Assembly: GCA_013396995.1 (NCBI GenBank)
Contig: VWZP01001590.1
Location: 310,001 to 374,000, forward strand
Direction: 5' to 3'
Length of the DNA: 64,000 nt
From: Dicaeum eximium
Lineage: Eukaryota; Chordata; Aves; Passeriformes; Dicaeidae
Shown piece after piece: positions 35,478-48,507 of this stretch. A model generated the notes under the pieces. That model did not search any database, was not told the DNA's origin, and saw nothing but the letters and a program-made list of their open reading frames with translations. The first letter of the stretch is position 1. Every line of letters begins with the position of its first letter. Made by a program: the position numbers and the translations under genes.

Positions 35478-36614
35478 GGGTCATTTCAGAGCCAGTAAGG
35501 AAAGCTTCTGTCCTGGAGGCTGAGCTGGGCTGTGGCAGCAAAATATGTCTGCATCAGAGCAGGACTGAGTGTCCCAGGGCAGACCAAGGGTCTTCTTGTT
35601 CCCCTCCCATCCTCAGCACTGCCCAGCAGCTACTGAAGTGTCCATGACCAGGGCAAGCATTTGGAGATACCTCCTTACAACCCTTCCACACAATTTGAAA
35701 GCCATGGACTTCTTGAGACTGATGCATTGTTGTTTAATACCATGAACAATAGATATTTCCATAAATTTGTCTAATCACTTTTTGAATCCATACCACAACT
35801 TAAAATCCATTGCATCCCATGGAAAGGAATTGTCCAAGTTAAGTGTGCTTTATGGAGAGACATGTCTCTTTGTTTCTTTTGAACCCATTGTACTGGTGTT
35901 CATTTAAAGACACCTTTTGGATAGAAAGAGGCAGTTTTCTGCTCTCAGCTCTCTAGCCTACTGAGGACTGTTAAGATTTTTTTTGTTATTTTTCTGCACC
36001 CTTTTTGAAAGGGAAATAAGAACTTTGCACAATTCTAGACACGGGTGCATTATGCATACATTTGCATAGCAATATTTGTTCCCTATTCTGCTCTATTTTC
36101 CAAAAATTCCTAACATGATGTTGTTTTTTGACACTTGGTGAGCACTGGGTTGACATTATCTTAGAACTTATGTTTAATTAAGGAAATAGCTTAGCCCTAT
36201 TGCACTTCTTACATTACTTCATCTCTTCCTTCAAAGCAGCTATGTGCCTCTTGTATTTCCTTGTCTTTGCTACGGTGGCTTTCCTGAGGGGTATCGGAGT
36301 TTTCTGGGCAGTGAAGCATTTTATTTGAGTTGATGCAGTTTTTCAATGTGAGATTTCTTTTAGTTTTGAATACACTGTATTTACTTTACTAAAAGAAGTG
36401 GGGATACTGCCCAAGATGCATGTATAGGATAGTATGCTTTTTGAAAGGGCAAAGAATATTTTCTTTCATTCAAATCTACTATTTTTGTGTAACTTTATTT
36501 CCTAGTATTGGCCCTAAGGGGGGAAGACTTAGCCTGAATAAATCTTGAATGATAAATGTGATAGACTGAAGGATTCTTGCTTCTCCTTGTGAAGAAGGGG
36601 TTAATTATAACTCG

Positions 36615-36643
36615 CAGTCTCTCTCTTGCAGAACTACTCAAGA
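36615..36643 (+). repeat. 29-bp direct repeat, copy 2
   Basis: Partner of 35449-35477, 1,166 bases downstream; right flanks also share CATTTC. Confidence 0.8.
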
Positions 36644-37638
36644 TGAAGCCATTTCTTGGAAGAATACCCTTAGGAAGTTAGTGACCTAGAATGAGCTTGG
36701 CACAGAATTGCCTTTTAGCCTTAACTGTGGTATTTGCTGCTGCAGTCTCCTAGACAAATGGGTTTTGACAGGCTTTACAAACAGCCTGAGGTCAGAGCCT
36801 GTGAGCTTTCCTTGGGCAAGTAAAAGCTGCAGAGTTGGGAACTTAATACATTTCTTGAGACAAACATCAAAATTCCCAAACCTGGGGATGGTGCAGGGGG
36901 GACAGTGACAGGCAAATGCCATCCCTCACAGGACTGTGAAAAGGACATGGCAAGCAGAGAAACATGGTCCTTGCCGGGGATGGTTCATGAAGTTCAAGCT
37001 CTGTTCTGAACTGGAATGAAGATTGTATTTTTAATATCCCTTGACATAAGGCCCAGAAGAGGGCAGGTGATGGCTCACCAAACTGGGCTTACACTGCCTT
37101 GGGCATCAAAATAGGGTTCTGTGGCTTCCTACCATCTCCACCACAAACTGCTTAGCAACCTAGAGGTGGGATTTGGCTGTGGAAGCAAGGCTGAGCAGCA
37201 GAGAGGGCTGATACCTAAGCTTTTCCTATGTGGATTTCCTCTAGGCACAGTGATTCGAGGGTAGTGGGGCAGCCTGGGGGGGATGCAGTGGTTCAGGACC
37301 CACTTCATCCTACTTACAAGAGGAAGGATTTTCTTCCCACCCCAGCTGTTCAGGCAGTGATCTCAGAATTTGTTTCTCAGTAAAGCTCACAAGTATTCCA
37401 GTAGTTAGGACTGCTTGGTTATCTCCTGTGCATACACGGGTTGGGGGTGATGGATAGAAGATGCACACCAGAAGAATATAATCTGCCCTCTAAAAAACAC
37501 TCTGATTCTTGCAGATCCTTAGATCCTGTTTTTTTTCCCTTTGATATTTTTTTCAAGTTTGGGATTTTTGTAACTGAAAGAGAATTCAAATAAATCAGCA
37601 ACCAGAGTAAATGCCAAACAACCACAGTTAAAACTTTC

Positions 37639-38015
37639 TTAGTGTTTTAAACTAATAGACCCTCTTCTGAAGATATTATGCCTAACAGGATTTGATTGCA
37701 CTTTCTGGGCTGGAGGATTTCTGTCAGTACCTCTGCCAAATGCAGTCTCGCAGAGGGAGGATTTGATGGAGATCCAGGTTAAGTCAGCCTCTTCATTCAG
37801 AGACAACGACTGCCAGCCCCACACAGGCTGCAGCAGGGCCACCCAAATGTCGAGTTTCCACTGAGGAAGGCCAAGTTCCCTATATTCTTTTTTATTTTTG
37901 CAACCGTAGCAGGGCTGTGTCCTTGGGTTCTTTCCATGCCAAATAAAGCGTCTGCACATTTTGTCTAGTTCATTTTTGTACTCCTGAGGCCTTTATAGCA
38001 GAGGCACCTGTAAAA
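37639..38015 (-). mobile_element. Old LINE fragment resembling the L1/Tx1 clade (ORF2 C-terminal part)
   Basis: On the minus strand the frame reads RPQEYKNELDKMCRRFIWHG, then KNPR, and later ELGLPQWKLDIWVALLQPVW. This follows the L1/Tx1-type ORF2 region after the reverse transcriptase: a (N/D)-E-L-x-K segment, then FIWxGKxPR, then xLGLPxxxLYYxAxQL, then W. An in-frame TAA at 37993-37995 and loss of flanking ORF2 show it is dead. CR1 has a different C-terminal sequence. The clade is judged from remembered motif patterns only. Confidence 0.6.
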
Positions 38016-40824
38016 ATAGAAGTCTGAAGAAACAGATTCATTTCTGACAGGTTAACCAACCTGAGGAGTAAGAAATTAGTGTGCTAGATCTGTAAATACA
38101 TTTGCAGCTTGCTTTGCAAGGGCAGCTTGTGAAAATAAAACTGGCTGGGAATATTCTGAGCCCTAGGCATAGAGCCCCCTCTGAGACACAGCTAATATAA
38201 AGTGCTCCGAGGCAGATCCTGCCATCCAGCACAGCCCTGTAAATCTGGAGTAACACAGGCTGCTTCAGGGATGTTACTTCAGATCCACTTCACCCAACAG
38301 AAGAGCAGAATTCAAATGAATTACCCATGAAGAGAGAATAAAAAATGTGCAGTAAATAATACATTTCTGGGGTTTCTGCCCTTCATGACTCTCATAAATG
38401 TTTCAGCCTCAGTCTGATTGCTGCTTCACTGTGTCAGCCAAAAAACCAGACTGAGCAAGTGCATTTCAGTGTCATTCACATCTGAGGCTGTTAATGGCTC
38501 AGGGAGAAGCAGAAGCACAGACAAAACCCTGGTTTCTAAGAGCATGACATTGTCTTCACCAGAGCCGTATTTGAAATTCCTCAAGACACATTCTGTGATT
38601 GCTCTTAGTCCGATACAGTTCTCATTTTGTTTATTTTTTTAATCTCTTGCAGAACTGAAAAATAGGTAGGAGAGAGGGGAAGCAATTTTATATTAATAAA
38701 AAATCAGTTTGGTCCCAGAGTGTTAATTGAAGCATTTCAGCATTTATGAAATGATTAATTTCATTCTGAAGAAGTCAATATGAAGTCTCACAGTATTTCC
38801 CCCCTACACTATCCTGCCACCCAGGCTGGCACTTAACACCAACCTTGAGTAGTTTTGGTTCCTTCAAATTTTTCAGGGGATGTTACTCAGTTCATAATCT
38901 TAGTCTATCTTTTTTTTTTCCTTAACATTACAGTTGAATTCTTCTATTCATTTACTTAATTCAGCAGCTGTACAATCTCTATCACAATACCCTTCAGATG
39001 TAAGATACCTGATTAGAATTAGCCTCTGTCACCATAAGGTGACCTTGTTTCATGAGGTCAGGCTGTGATCCTCACCAGTGGATGCACCTGAACACTGCCC
39101 TGCTGTGTTACACATGTTCTTCATGTTCTGAGCGGTTGCCCAACACTAACTTGGGAGCAAAACACCTTGGTGAGGTTTGAGGAACTACATCCACACCTGG
39201 AGCTACATGCGCACCTGAAATATCCTTCTCAGAAAATCTGAAACTACTCAGTTTTATTAGTCTACCTCCTTACTGAGCTGACTGTCTTATTTTAAATGTC
39301 TTAAGTGTGTTTTATCAATATGAAATACTGTTTACTTTTGCTCATTCTTGCACTTTCCAAATCTTTACTGTGCAGATTCTTTCTGGCATTTTCCCCCAGA
39401 TGCAGCATATTGTAATTCATTGCTTGTGACTGCCAAGAAATTACAATTCCAAGACTGTCCATAGTAAATGAGATGAGCCTCTTAAACAGGGCAGGGACAA
39501 AACCTCAGTTACAGATTTGTGCATTGCTCTGACATGTCCAGCCAGAAAAAGAGAAATCTTGATCTCAGTAGAACAAATGACCACCTGGACATTCTCACTG
39601 TCTGAGAAATACCTCCTCCATCTTATCAATTCTGCTGGTACTTGCTCTCCTGTGTTCTCCATTAGGACTGTATTTATTGCCAAAACCAAGGAAAAAGAAA
39701 AAGGATATGGCTCTCCTGTGTTCTTGATGGCTGTAGACTTTTTCCACTTATAGGGGGTTTACTAATTTTGCTATTTATTTTGCAGGTGTGTTTTACACAT
39801 TTTTAATAATAGAGTTGCAGATGAGACCTAGTATAGGAGCAGGTATAAATTGTTCTTGCCTTTTCGCAGTTTAATATTCTCTTCTGTTTAGAGAGACAAA
39901 TCCTAGATCCACAAAGGTGAGGGATTTTAACAGTACTAGCACAGCTGCAATGATCTGGCAAAGGGGTACAGACAAAACCCAACATTTTTTTGTTGTCAAG
40001 AGTCAAAATGGGAGTTATCTGGAGGGACAGATTTTAATGGTGTGCAGTACACTTCCAATGTTTATCAGTCTTCCTACTGAGAAGCAGAAAATGTGTGCTT
40101 TTACCTGTCATCCAGAGTCACCTTGAAACCCCTTAATGAAATATCAATAATTGAGAGTAGCTGTTTGCTGAAAAGATTACTGACAGGCATGAAATAACAG
40201 TTCCCAGCAGCTATGAATGTATTTTATGTCTTGGACATTTTCCTAGCAGACTTCAGTCTTTCATTGAGTCAGGCAGTAGGAGCCCTGGATTTGGACACTT
40301 ATGCACAGAAGAATAGTAGGATGTTTTTTGGGGTGCTGGAGGGGAGAAAGTGGAGCTTTTTTTTAAAATCAGTATACCATGATGTTCCTTGGTTACCAAA
40401 AAAGCATAGTTCCCTTCACAAGTGGAGAGGTCTGCTTCAATTTATTCATTTTGCAGTATGCTGTATATAAAGAGAAAGAAGATGAGATAATTCTTCCTGG
40501 AGAAAATCCAGGATTTTAATTAAATGGCATTTTCCCATTCATTTCTTACTGGCTGGAGTTCATGGCCATACTGGCCATACTTGCCTTTGTGTTAAGAGCT
40601 TTCCAGATGACCTTCTCTACAAATGTTTTTTTTTTCTGCCACTAGAGGTCCTAAAACCAATAAAGGAGGCAAAACATACCTGTTTATTTGGGACAAGAAC
40701 ATTTTCACAAACTGGACCTGAGTGTCTGCTCCCTAAAACCCAGTGTGGGTGGGAGACAGCATGTGTTAGTGTTAATCTTAGGCAGACTGAAGGAAAGGCA
40801 TCAGAATTGGATCCAGAAGATTAC

Positions 40825-40964
40825 AAGTCACGTTTCTCTACCTTGGCATGTTGTCCTTATATCCAGTGTACTCAAAAATCACCAAGTTTCTCAAATTCTT
40901 GAGGTCACTTTATGATGTGTAGTCTTTCAGATAGCACATCGTGTTTATAGACATCTACATCTCC
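40825..40964 (-). repeat. Duplicated 135-bp segment, copy B (unclassified)
   Basis: Related to 27966-28100. The matching frame starts DVDVYKHDVLSERLHIIK and is then broken by TGA, a 3-base insertion and further stops. It is therefore decayed relative to copy A. Confidence 0.6.
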
Positions 40965-43900
40965 TTTTTTTAGGCTTCTTGCATATTGATTTATGTTTTC
41001 ATGCTTTTCACTCTAACACAGTAACTAATTCAAAGTAAAAATGAGGGATATTTGAAAATGGACATTCTTATATAAGCTGTTTCTGCCAATAGCTGTGACT
41101 TTATTTAAATCAACACAACATCAACATGAACCACATAAAATCTGACACTGTTATAGAGGCCTAGGACTGAGAATAAAGACTTAGTTTTTTAAGAAAAATT
41201 ACATCGCAAACTTCAAAACCCTTTCTGCAATTAATTGCTACTAAACACAGCAACATCTGCTGATAAACAAAGTGGCCTGACTTTGAACTCCAATCAGAGA
41301 TTGTCAATTGTTTGCTTAATGTACCTGGTTCAATTCTGCCTCTGAGGTTGACAGTCATTTCATGAGCCATCCTCATTCTCATTTTCACTGCTCCCGCTTT
41401 AGGAAGCAAATATGTTCAGTTCTACACATGAAAATGTAAAAAATCCTTTCCCTGTCAGGCATGTCATTAGGAGCAGTACTTGCAACATAAACCTGAGGCT
41501 TCTGTTATTGTACTAGCCCAGTTGGGTTGTTCTGCAGTCCTCCAGTGCCATAGAAAGAAATGGATGGAGGTACTTGGGAACTGAAATGAAAGTCTCCTTT
41601 TCCCATTTGCCTCTTTATTCCTTCTCTCTGTTAAAAATCGAATGTTGATTTTCCTCATTTTACTGAGTCTGCAGTCTTTGCTGGCATATAATTGCTGTAA
41701 ACACGTTCACAAGAGCTAGCAGTAAAAATCCAGAAAAACAGTTTTTCATCAAAATTTGCCAACAGACTGAAAGCAAGACAGCCCAAAGGAAAAGGTTCTT
41801 TCTTGTGATGGGCAACAAGGAAGCAGAGCCCAGCACCTTGCCATGGGCACCCTGACCTGGGGACCTCTCTCATCACTGCCTGTGTGAGCATCCCAGCTCT
41901 GTTCCAGACAGCGAAGGAAATGGTGGGTCTTGTTCCACATTGAAACCAAATTCAAAAACCTTGGAAACTCCTCAAAATGGAAATACCACTATCTGCCAAG
42001 TCTGAGCATCATGTTACATCTAATCTCTAATGAAACCACCAAAATTGTATATTTTATAGAAAAGATGGACATCTTCTTGTAATTAGCAAATTATGGCCTC
42101 ATTGTTCTTATTTTGCTTATCAAGTTCTTTTCCAGTGTCAAGACCTATTTTGTTTCACCCTTTCCTCTCATCGCTGATTTAAGAGTTGTTCTTGGCACTA
42201 GAGAATCTTAAGAGTTCTGTCACGGGCTGCACACAGAAGGTTGTTCCAACAGCAGGAGCTGGAGCCGCAAAACTCGAAGTTATTTCCTTAGCGTCAGCAC
42301 CAGGCTCTGTTCCTGGGCTTGTGCGTGTGCCAATCTGTGCAGACACCACAGACTGACCGCAGGTTGCTGCACTAGGAAATTAATGTTTCCTTTGCTTCTG
42401 CAAGCAAAGGAATCAACAGCAAACCGCCCCAAAGAAGTGGCTCTTGCCACCGCCTGGGAGCTTGCTGTGGCAGCCAAGGATCCATCAGCTGGACTGCATG
42501 GGCTCAGGGAGCATCAGTGCTCAGCCAGACTGAGTGGTCTTCCAGGCTCTGTGGTTTGTTTACTGATTTGTAAGTGAAGGCAGCTCTTGGAACCACAAAT
42601 GATAAGTTTTTGATGAGTATGACACGTACACAAACTAGGTAAGACAACAGAAAGCCAGGGGTTTGTAAGACAATTTGTCCAATGTGAAATATACTGCAAG
42701 ACTTACTTTTTAATTGACATGATGAATTCTATGTGTCTGCCCGCTTGAAATATTTTTATTATTAAACTCTGTTTACTGCTTGGCTCTTCTAAGCAGGCAA
42801 AGTTTGTGCTAATAAGAGGGGAAAGCAAAAGAAGATGACAGTAATTCAATGACCTGTTGTCTCTGTAGGACATTTTTACATCAAACATTTTGATTTGGCT
42901 ATAGCTTTTGACCACTTTGGTTTGTTCAGTAATCCCAAACTAGATGTATAAAGGGTGATTGACAGAAGCAGCCTCCCAAGGGCTTATACTCAGGTGTAAG
43001 TATCTGATGTTCTTCATCTTGAGCTCCTGATACATCAAAGTACCAGCTGATTTTCTTTCAGAGCTGCAATTAATTTTTCTTGTGTAATTATTACATTAAG
43101 TGATTAAAAAAGAGACTGTAAAAAACCCCAGTTTTTCACCTAATAGCGTAATAAGAAATGAATAAAAAACACCCTGAAAAATACAATACTAAGGGATGTA
43201 ATCCTTTAAAGCTCATTTATGCCCATAACAGTGTGACATTATTAGATTATTTGTTATTAGTCGGTAAGACTGAGGGACTAATAAATGCAGGAGCAATCTT
43301 TGGCGTAATTGCACAAAGTAGATTAGATACTTTAAAATACATTTAGTATTTTTATAATATGCAGATTTTTTAAAAGTTAATTACTTTCACCTTTTTCTCA
43401 ATTTGTAACACAAAATTACCATTGGTGTAAATAAATATCACTATAGTATTACAAAAGGTCATGCACTCTAAGAAAGGTCATTGTGCAGCTACTTAGAAAC
43501 TGAGTAACGAATTCAGCCCTCAGGCTGGTCTGTCTGTAACTTTGGTTCAAGCTAAGAAGAACCTTGGATAATATCCTGGCACCTGTATCTGTTTTTGTTT
43601 TGAAAATTCTGCTGCAGCCTTTTGGCCTACTCACCAGAAAGAGATAGAAGATTTGTTATTAATATTAGAGTTAACATCTTCAAAATATTATAGAGATACT
43701 TCTGAAAATTTAAATTCTTACTCCTTTGGGACCAAATCATGCTTTAACACACCATCCTGCACAGTGGGGTCTCTCAGTCTGTGAACAAAGAAGCTGTCTT
43801 GGAAAAGTGTGCTGTTGGATTTAACTCATTTGAGGAAACTGCAGATGGTTGCAAGTTTGTTCTTGGCTGTCATTTCTGTGCCTAAAGCCAGACCTTGCAG

Positions 43901-45919
43901 GAACTGGAAGAGCTGGGCACTGGGGTTGGGCTCCTGGAAGGGATTTTAGCCTGGGTACCCTTTGGGATTCTTTTCCGTCCACTTAACTCCAGTTTAAAAT
44001 TTATACATGACATCTAAATTAATCATCAAGAACCCCTCTCTAATCACTAGAGAAAGCAAGCATTTCTAGATAGTGATTTACCCATATTGGTTAAATTCTT
44101 GCCATTGGTTAACTCTGAAAGTGTTCTCTGCTCACCAGTAGAAGAAATTTAGACAACTGCCTTAGTAGTCATGTTCAGGTGGCCCCAGTTAACAGAGGTG
44201 AATCCTGTTCCATGTGTTTAAAGCATAATAATACCCAAGAGTGATAGCTAATTAAAAAAAAAAAATTAAAAATTAGCAGCTAGAAAGATAGCAAAACCCC
44301 TGTGGCTGCTATCTCAAGTCATGTAGCCAGATTGGTTATCCAAAATGTACTTCCAAACCACCTGGTAAATCAGCAGCCTGTGAGCTGCCTGAAGGGTGTG
44401 CCAGCATTCACACTTTCCAGGGACTCTGCGTTTGGAGTTCTTATTCAGACCTTTCCAATGAAATCAATGGAAATTATGGCAAAGACCTGCAAAAACGAAC
44501 TCCCTCTAAGATGCTGATGGGGCAAGTCCTCCTCTATATTTCTGTAAGACTGTCAGGTGATGGCTGAATGAGGGTATTGCCACTGGATGCTTTCTGACTG
44601 GGTTTTTTGCCAGCTCTGCTGCAGCATGAGGAAAAGAAGGCATTAACAAATCATAACACAATGAAAGAAATAAAAGTATGTTTCTCTTTGCACTGATACA
44701 CTTTATTCAGGGCAGACACGTGCAGTTTGCATAGCTTAAAAACATGAGCTTAAAAACATGTTACCTATTTGCAAAACACTCCTTTTTTTACTCTCTTCTA
44801 ATCTGTTTGCAGTTTGAATCAAACTGCTTGAGATAAAATGAGACACAAAGTCAGAATCTGAAAGCTCTCACTCACACATCACCTTCCAGCTGTTATAGAA
44901 ACCTAGGCTGTTACTGTTCTTGTCTAGGATGCCTGAATATAGCTCCATTCTTTCCTGGGGATATCAGAAATGGAAGCTATTGCATTTCCATCAGCAGACA
45001 GTGTTACAGCTCAATGAACATCTTCAAGGCAGGACCTGGTAGCACTTACATGTGGACTGAGAAATACCCTCAGCATTTCTGTGCTACAGGATTTAGCATG
45101 AAGGTTGATAAACCTTCCATCCTCATTTAGACTTCAGGTTAACAATGGAGAGAAGTGCTGCCATTGTTTCTCTGTGCCAGGGATGGCACCTCACCTAACA
45201 GGACAAACCCCAGCCTACAGCAACACCAACTGCATCAACTGGGGCTCCATTTAAAAGTACTTTGAATAATATTTCAAGTCTTTATTTTCTTCCATTTACC
45301 ATGAGCTGGGAGAGGAATAAACTAGGCTGTTTAGTAAGTGCTGTCAGCCAAAAGGTGACCTGTTCTTGCATCTGACCTTTTAGTTCAGCTTCATGGGTGG
45401 GTTTGGCTCAAAGCACTCACTGTGCCTGGGTTGCAAAATTCAAAGAAACAGGTGGAGTTGCACTATAAGATATTTATTTGTGTTATGCTGGAATTCCTTT
45501 CCTCTTGCCTGAGGCTCTGCTTTGGAGGCTTTCAAAGTTTAAACTGCTTCATTCTTGCATGAAACATTTTGTCCTTACATTCCTCTCCTGCCATGGGAAT
45601 CAGTGGAACTTGAAATGTTGACCTTGTCTAAATAGAGAACTGAAAGTAATTCTATGTTTTGTGGTGCTCAAAGCATCATTGTGTGCTAGTATTGCCTGAA
45701 AGATGGGTAAAAATGAGGAAAACATACCAGCATGCTTAGCCACCACTCTCTGTTGAGCCCAGTTCCATGAGAAGAGTTTAGCTGATGGATGTAACCTCAG
45801 GGGCAAAGTCTAAATGACCACAATGAGGAAACAGTATTGGTACAACCCACCAATCCACTTAAAAGCCATATAGGAAGGAAAATAGGAAGATCAGGGATAG
45901 ATGCTTTCCCTTTGTTTTT

Positions 45920-45941
45920 GGTTTGTTTGTTTGTTTGTTTT
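45920..45941. repeat. (GTTT)n microsatellite
   Basis: About five tandem GTTT units. Confidence 0.85.
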
Positions 45942-47490
45942 AATTTGTGTGTAGTAAGTTATGTTTATATTACAGGAAAGTGTGCTCCACAATCCATGTC
46001 CCCTTCTGGCCCATGCTCTGGAATTTAGTTCCCTTGGAAACCAAACACACATTTGCTTTAAGGGAAACAAGTGCATTAACAATTATTTTCTAAATGGTAC
46101 TGCACCATAGATTTTAATTTTATTTTTTGAAAAGGTATTAGGTAACATATTTTTCTATTGTACATATATCTACAGCTATATCTATATCTTATTTTCTAAG
46201 TTTTTATCACTGTGTTAAAAAGTAGTATAAATGAAGGTGTCCATGTCTTTGAAATTCCGAACATTTCCTCTCAACCAAAAATCTTTTCATTATCTTTGTG
46301 ATAAATATCACTTGTGGTTGATTACCATATTTGTATACACATTTTTTTAACATATACCTAAATTCTGAAGGAATTATATTCCCAGTGTATTGTCCAAAAT
46401 ATAATAAATAATACATAATTTAAAAATCTGGCATACTCATAATTTAAAATAAAGGAATCACATGTCATTAAAACAGCATTTTACTCAGCTTTTATGCCAC
46501 TAAAAAAATTCTCTTTTCTCACCCTAGATTTGGGCAATGGTCAGGGATCACTTGATGTTCTGGAAGAGGTTGCTATCATCATCTTATCTGAAAATTAAAG
46601 CATTTTCCAGAACGTCACAGGACATTTAAAATGACACAGCAGAAATAGTAATAGATTCTGATGCTATCAAAGAAAGCATAAGTGATAATCAAGATGATTG
46701 GAGTGGTGCCTGAACACAGTGTGGAATCTGCAGCACTCAAAGTAGACAGAGAGTTAGACACTGGGGGATGGTTTGGACAACACAACAGAGAATACTCTTC
46801 GTGTCCTCTGTTATAACCAATTTTATATGCTCGATACCAATTTATTATGATTTACTGAGAGCAGATGACTGGGAGGATCTGAGAATAATCTGTTACTCCT
46901 TCTTTTCTCTGAAGTTTAAACAATGTGCTGTACATTTAAAAAAACCCCACAATTTTCTGTCTCTTGGAGAGAATTCAAAACCTAAGTGAATTTCATTAAT
47001 GATGCCCTTCTCCTTTAATACGTCCATAGGATTATGATTGATTTATACTATAAATCAGATGTGATGTGGGAAGATCTTTGTTCTTCTCTCTTAGCAGGCT
47101 CTTGGAAAGTGTCATCATTGACCTTATCTTCAAAAAGGAAAGTACCCTAATGAGAAAATGAAGTGGAAATCTGCTTGGCTAAGTTCATACAGTGTGAGAC
47201 CATTCTTGTTACTTAACCTCATCTCTCATTCACTCCTTTGAAAGACAGCAGGTCAGCAGCAATGCAGGCTCTACAGAAGAAGCTTCTTTAGAAAATCTGC
47301 TCTTTTCAGGATCATGTTGAAGATCCACAACAGGAAGAATATACACAATCTTCTTGGTTAAAACTGACAGCTTGAAAGACAACTCAGGCTGCAAGCAAAT
47401 GGAAGCAAACCAGTATTTTCTTCCTAGGTAGCCACTGTTGAAACTGGCTGTTTCCCTTCACTTGCTGTTTTTAGCCAGCACTTCTGTTAC

Positions 47491-47523
47491 TATAATAATA
47501 GTAATAATAATAATAATAATAGT
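47491..47523. repeat. (ATA)n/(AAT)n microsatellite
   Basis: About ten TAA units with two G interruptions. Confidence 0.85.
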
Positions 47524-48130
47524 AAGCTCATCCCATGGCTTTACAAGAGCAAATGGATGCCACCAATTCTTTCTGTTCCCAAATAAGCAGAGACTATGTT
47601 ACCCTCCTTACTACCACAAAAGTTTCCTGAGGAGTTGTCCTTAAATATAATTAAAACAACAACAGAGAAATTGTTAATATTTCAATCTCATTCTCCCATC
47701 CAAATTAGACTCTGGACCAGGATTTAAGGAAGGGTGTGCCAAACACTGAGGACTGTTAGTAGTCCAAGTCAATTAGAGCATTTAGTGCCTAATTAAGTGT
47801 TAATTTATGCTCTGTGTAATCTCATAGAGAGTAGAAATTTGGCTCAGGCTAATTGGAAAACAAAATTTTTGCCATTACATGTGGAAACATCTATTACTTT
47901 TATACATACAAAACCTACTTTGTTTTATATGAGTCAAGGGCAGTGTAAAACAAGGCTGAACTCCTGTCCTGGTTTAGCTGGCTTCCTCTTGCTGTTTCAA
48001 AAATCTCACTTTTTTCCCTGTATGCTCAGAAGTCACATCATATATTGAAGACAAGCTGTCTGGCAGCCAATTTTCCATGTTTCCTTCAAAGGGCAAACTT
48101 AACTGTCTTCTGCAATAGCAGAGTTGAGAA

Positions 48131-48136
48131 TTTATT
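48131..48136 (-). terminator. GALNT15: Candidate GALNT15 poly(A) signal
   Basis: TTTATT on the + strand, i.e. AATAAA on the gene strand, about 225 bases after the stop. An ATTAAA lies closer, near 48297-48302. Confidence 0.45.
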
Positions 48137-48360
48137 GATTCTCACAATCTCTCTATTCCCCGCTTCACAGGATAAAATGGAAATTTTAGCTAGAGCTGGA
48201 TTAACCAGTAGCCAAGCTTTTAAACAAGAGACATTCCTGATTTCCCTGCATACTGCAGCAAACACAAACATCTTTCTTGTCCTTGCAGGAAATGCATCTT
48301 TAATCCCAAGCAGAAGTAACGTTAAACTTTGGAGACTTGCCCTCCGCAGAGACCTGTCAG

Positions 48361-48507
48361 TCACCTCTGACGTAGCCCGTGGGAACGTTCAAATTGCCAC
48401 ACCTGATTTGCATTCTTGTTACATGCACACAAAAACAAGTCCTTCTCATCTTCACTCTTTGCTGCCTCTATGCATTTGCCAGAGAGGACATGGACAATCA
48501 TTCCATT
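48361..48507 (-). CDS. GALNT15: GALNT15 terminal coding exon (lectin gamma repeat)
   Basis: Acceptor CATCTTGTAG, then NGMIVHVLSGKCIEA, DEKDLFLCAC and QVWQFE, ending RSHGLRQR and TGA at 48361-48363. QVW is the QxW motif of the third lectin repeat. Confidence 0.93.
   Translation of the reverse strand, partial: NGMIVHVLSGKCIEAAKSEDEKDLFLCACNKNANQVWQFERSHGLRQR

Larger units (their letters stand above)
31716..37600. other. Intergenic DNA right of DPH3
   Basis: No gene recognised. It contains a nested hairpin (32183-32245), a second hairpin (34744-34768) and a 29-bp direct repeat at 35449 and 36615. Open frames of 60-117 codons here lack motif, splice or synteny support. Confidence 0.6.
38016..48130. 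other. Intergenic DNA between DPH3 and GALNT15 3' ends
   Basis: Gene-free as far as can be seen. It contains copy B of the 135-bp duplicated segment, a GTTT microsatellite, an ATA microsatellite and a TAAT-rich block at about 43.07-43.44 kb. No CR1 copy was recognised here. Confidence 0.6.
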
